In this document: positions 14,475-14,921 of the stretch, piece by piece
Layout of the letters: each line of letters begins with the position of its first letter
Numbering within the stretch: the stretch's first letter is position 1
From: RGIG3009 sp045630765
GTDB taxonomy: Bacteria > Bacillota > Clostridia > Oscillospirales > Acutalibacteraceae
Length of the DNA: 14,921 bases
NCBI GenBank assembly: GCA_045630765.1
Contig: JAZQTM010000060.1
Coordinates: forward strand, 1-14,921
Direction of reading: 5' to 3'
The notes under the pieces: model-generated
What the model was told of the DNA's origin: nothing
What the model saw: the letters and a program-made list of their open reading frames with translations, nothing else
The model's database searches: none
Program-made: the position numbers and the translations under genes

Positions 14475-14921
14475 TTATTTGCCGTCTACCATAGCCTGCA
14501 CTTTGATCGGCAGACCGTAGAGGTTGATAAAGCCCTCGGCATCCTTTTGATTGTAATCACTCTCACCGAAGGTGGCGATCTCCTCGCTGTACAGCGAATA
14601 GGGGCTCCACACACCGGCATTGATCATATTGCCCTTGTAGAGTTTCAGTTTCACCTTACCGGTGACACGCTCTTGGGTTTTGTCCACAAATGCGGAGAGC
14701 GCTTCGCGCAACGGCGTAAACCACTGACCGTTGTAAACGAGCTCTGCAAAGGTGATGGACAAGCGTTGTTTCTCGTGCAGCGTCATCTTGTCAAGGCAGA
14801 TGCTTTCCAGAACGGTGTGGGCCTTGTACAGGATGGTGCGGCCGGGAGTCTCGTAAACGCCGCGGCACTTCATGCCAACCAGCCGGTTCTCCACGATGTC
14901 GATGATGCCGATGCCGTTGGC
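14475..14921 (-). CDS. argG: Argininosuccinate synthase ArgG, 3' part only
   Basis: The last 148 codons of a gene that continues past the right edge. The family is normally about 400 residues. ArgG joins citrulline and aspartate with ATP to form argininosuccinate. The visible segment begins ANGIGIIDIVENRLVG and continues with MKCRGVYETPGRT, then LVYNGQWFTPLREAL, all strongly conserved in ArgG, and ends in the usual C-terminal region after SPYSLYSEE. The ATP- and aspartate-binding N-terminal half, the start codon and any arg operator lie outside the window. Near the edge the codons are unusually rich in third-position G or C (about 40 of the first 46 visible codons), more so than the neighbouring genes. 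argH follows after 16 nt. Confidence 0.96.
   Translation of the reverse strand, partial: ANGIGIIDIVENRLVGMKCRGVYETPGRTILYKAHTVLESICLDKMTLHEKQRLSITFAELVYNGQWFTPLREALSAFVDKTQERVTGKVKLKLYKGNMINAGVWSPYSLYSEEIATFGESDYNQKDAEGFINLYGLPIKVQAMVDGK

Noticed and set aside
1..14921. Search for CRISPR arrays, tRNA/rRNA genes, insertion sequences, phage or defence genes
   Set aside because: No spaced direct repeats, tRNA-like folds, transposase motifs or terminal repeats were seen by eye. Nearly every base belongs to one of the 17 biosynthetic or regulatory genes.

Overview
The window holds two consecutive amino-acid biosynthesis operons, both read leftwards on the minus strand. From right to left these are an arginine operon (argG-argH-argC-argJ-argB-argD-argF, with argG cut by the right edge) and a histidine operon (hisR-hisZ-hisG-hisD-hisC-hisB-hisH-hisA-hisF-hisIE). 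Nothing on the plus strand looks like a real gene, except perhaps a nine-codon tail of a convergent gene at the extreme left edge.

Organism: a Firmicute of the class Clostridia, perhaps a gut Ruminococcaceae/Oscillospiraceae-type bacterium, is most likely. This is inferred from several things together: near-universal strong Shine-Dalgarno sites, the short HisG plus HisZ form of ATP phosphoribosyltransferase, a YerC/TrpR-family gene at the head of the his operon, a monofunctional HisB, a fused HisIE, and moderate GC. The genus cannot be determined from what is visible.

Right part (7879-14921): the arg genes encode the acetylated cyclic route from glutamate to arginine. ArgJ transfers the acetyl group from N-acetylornithine to glutamate. 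ArgB, ArgC and ArgD make N-acetylornithine, ArgF makes citrulline, and ArgG and ArgH make arginine. No argA or argE is present; a bifunctional ArgJ would make both dispensable. The start of argG and the operon promoter lie outside the window.

Junction (7758-7878): these 121 bp hold a rho-independent terminator for the arg operon. They also hold a strong sigma-A-type promoter (TTGACT, 17 bp, TAACAT) for the his operon, overlaid by two nested inverted repeats. The likely mRNA leader is only about 26 nt, too short for a T-box or attenuator, which points to repressor control by the first gene product.

Left part (74-7757): the his genes are packed with 1-17 nt overlaps or gaps of 10 nt or less and end in a terminator at 37-69. 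They cover every step from PRPP and ATP to histidine except histidinol-phosphate phosphatase, which must be encoded elsewhere.

The content is largely ordinary metabolism. I found no new defence, mobile or RNA system. The points most worth a second look are the putative HisR operator, the diverged HisZ, the short-class ArgC and the composition change inside argG.
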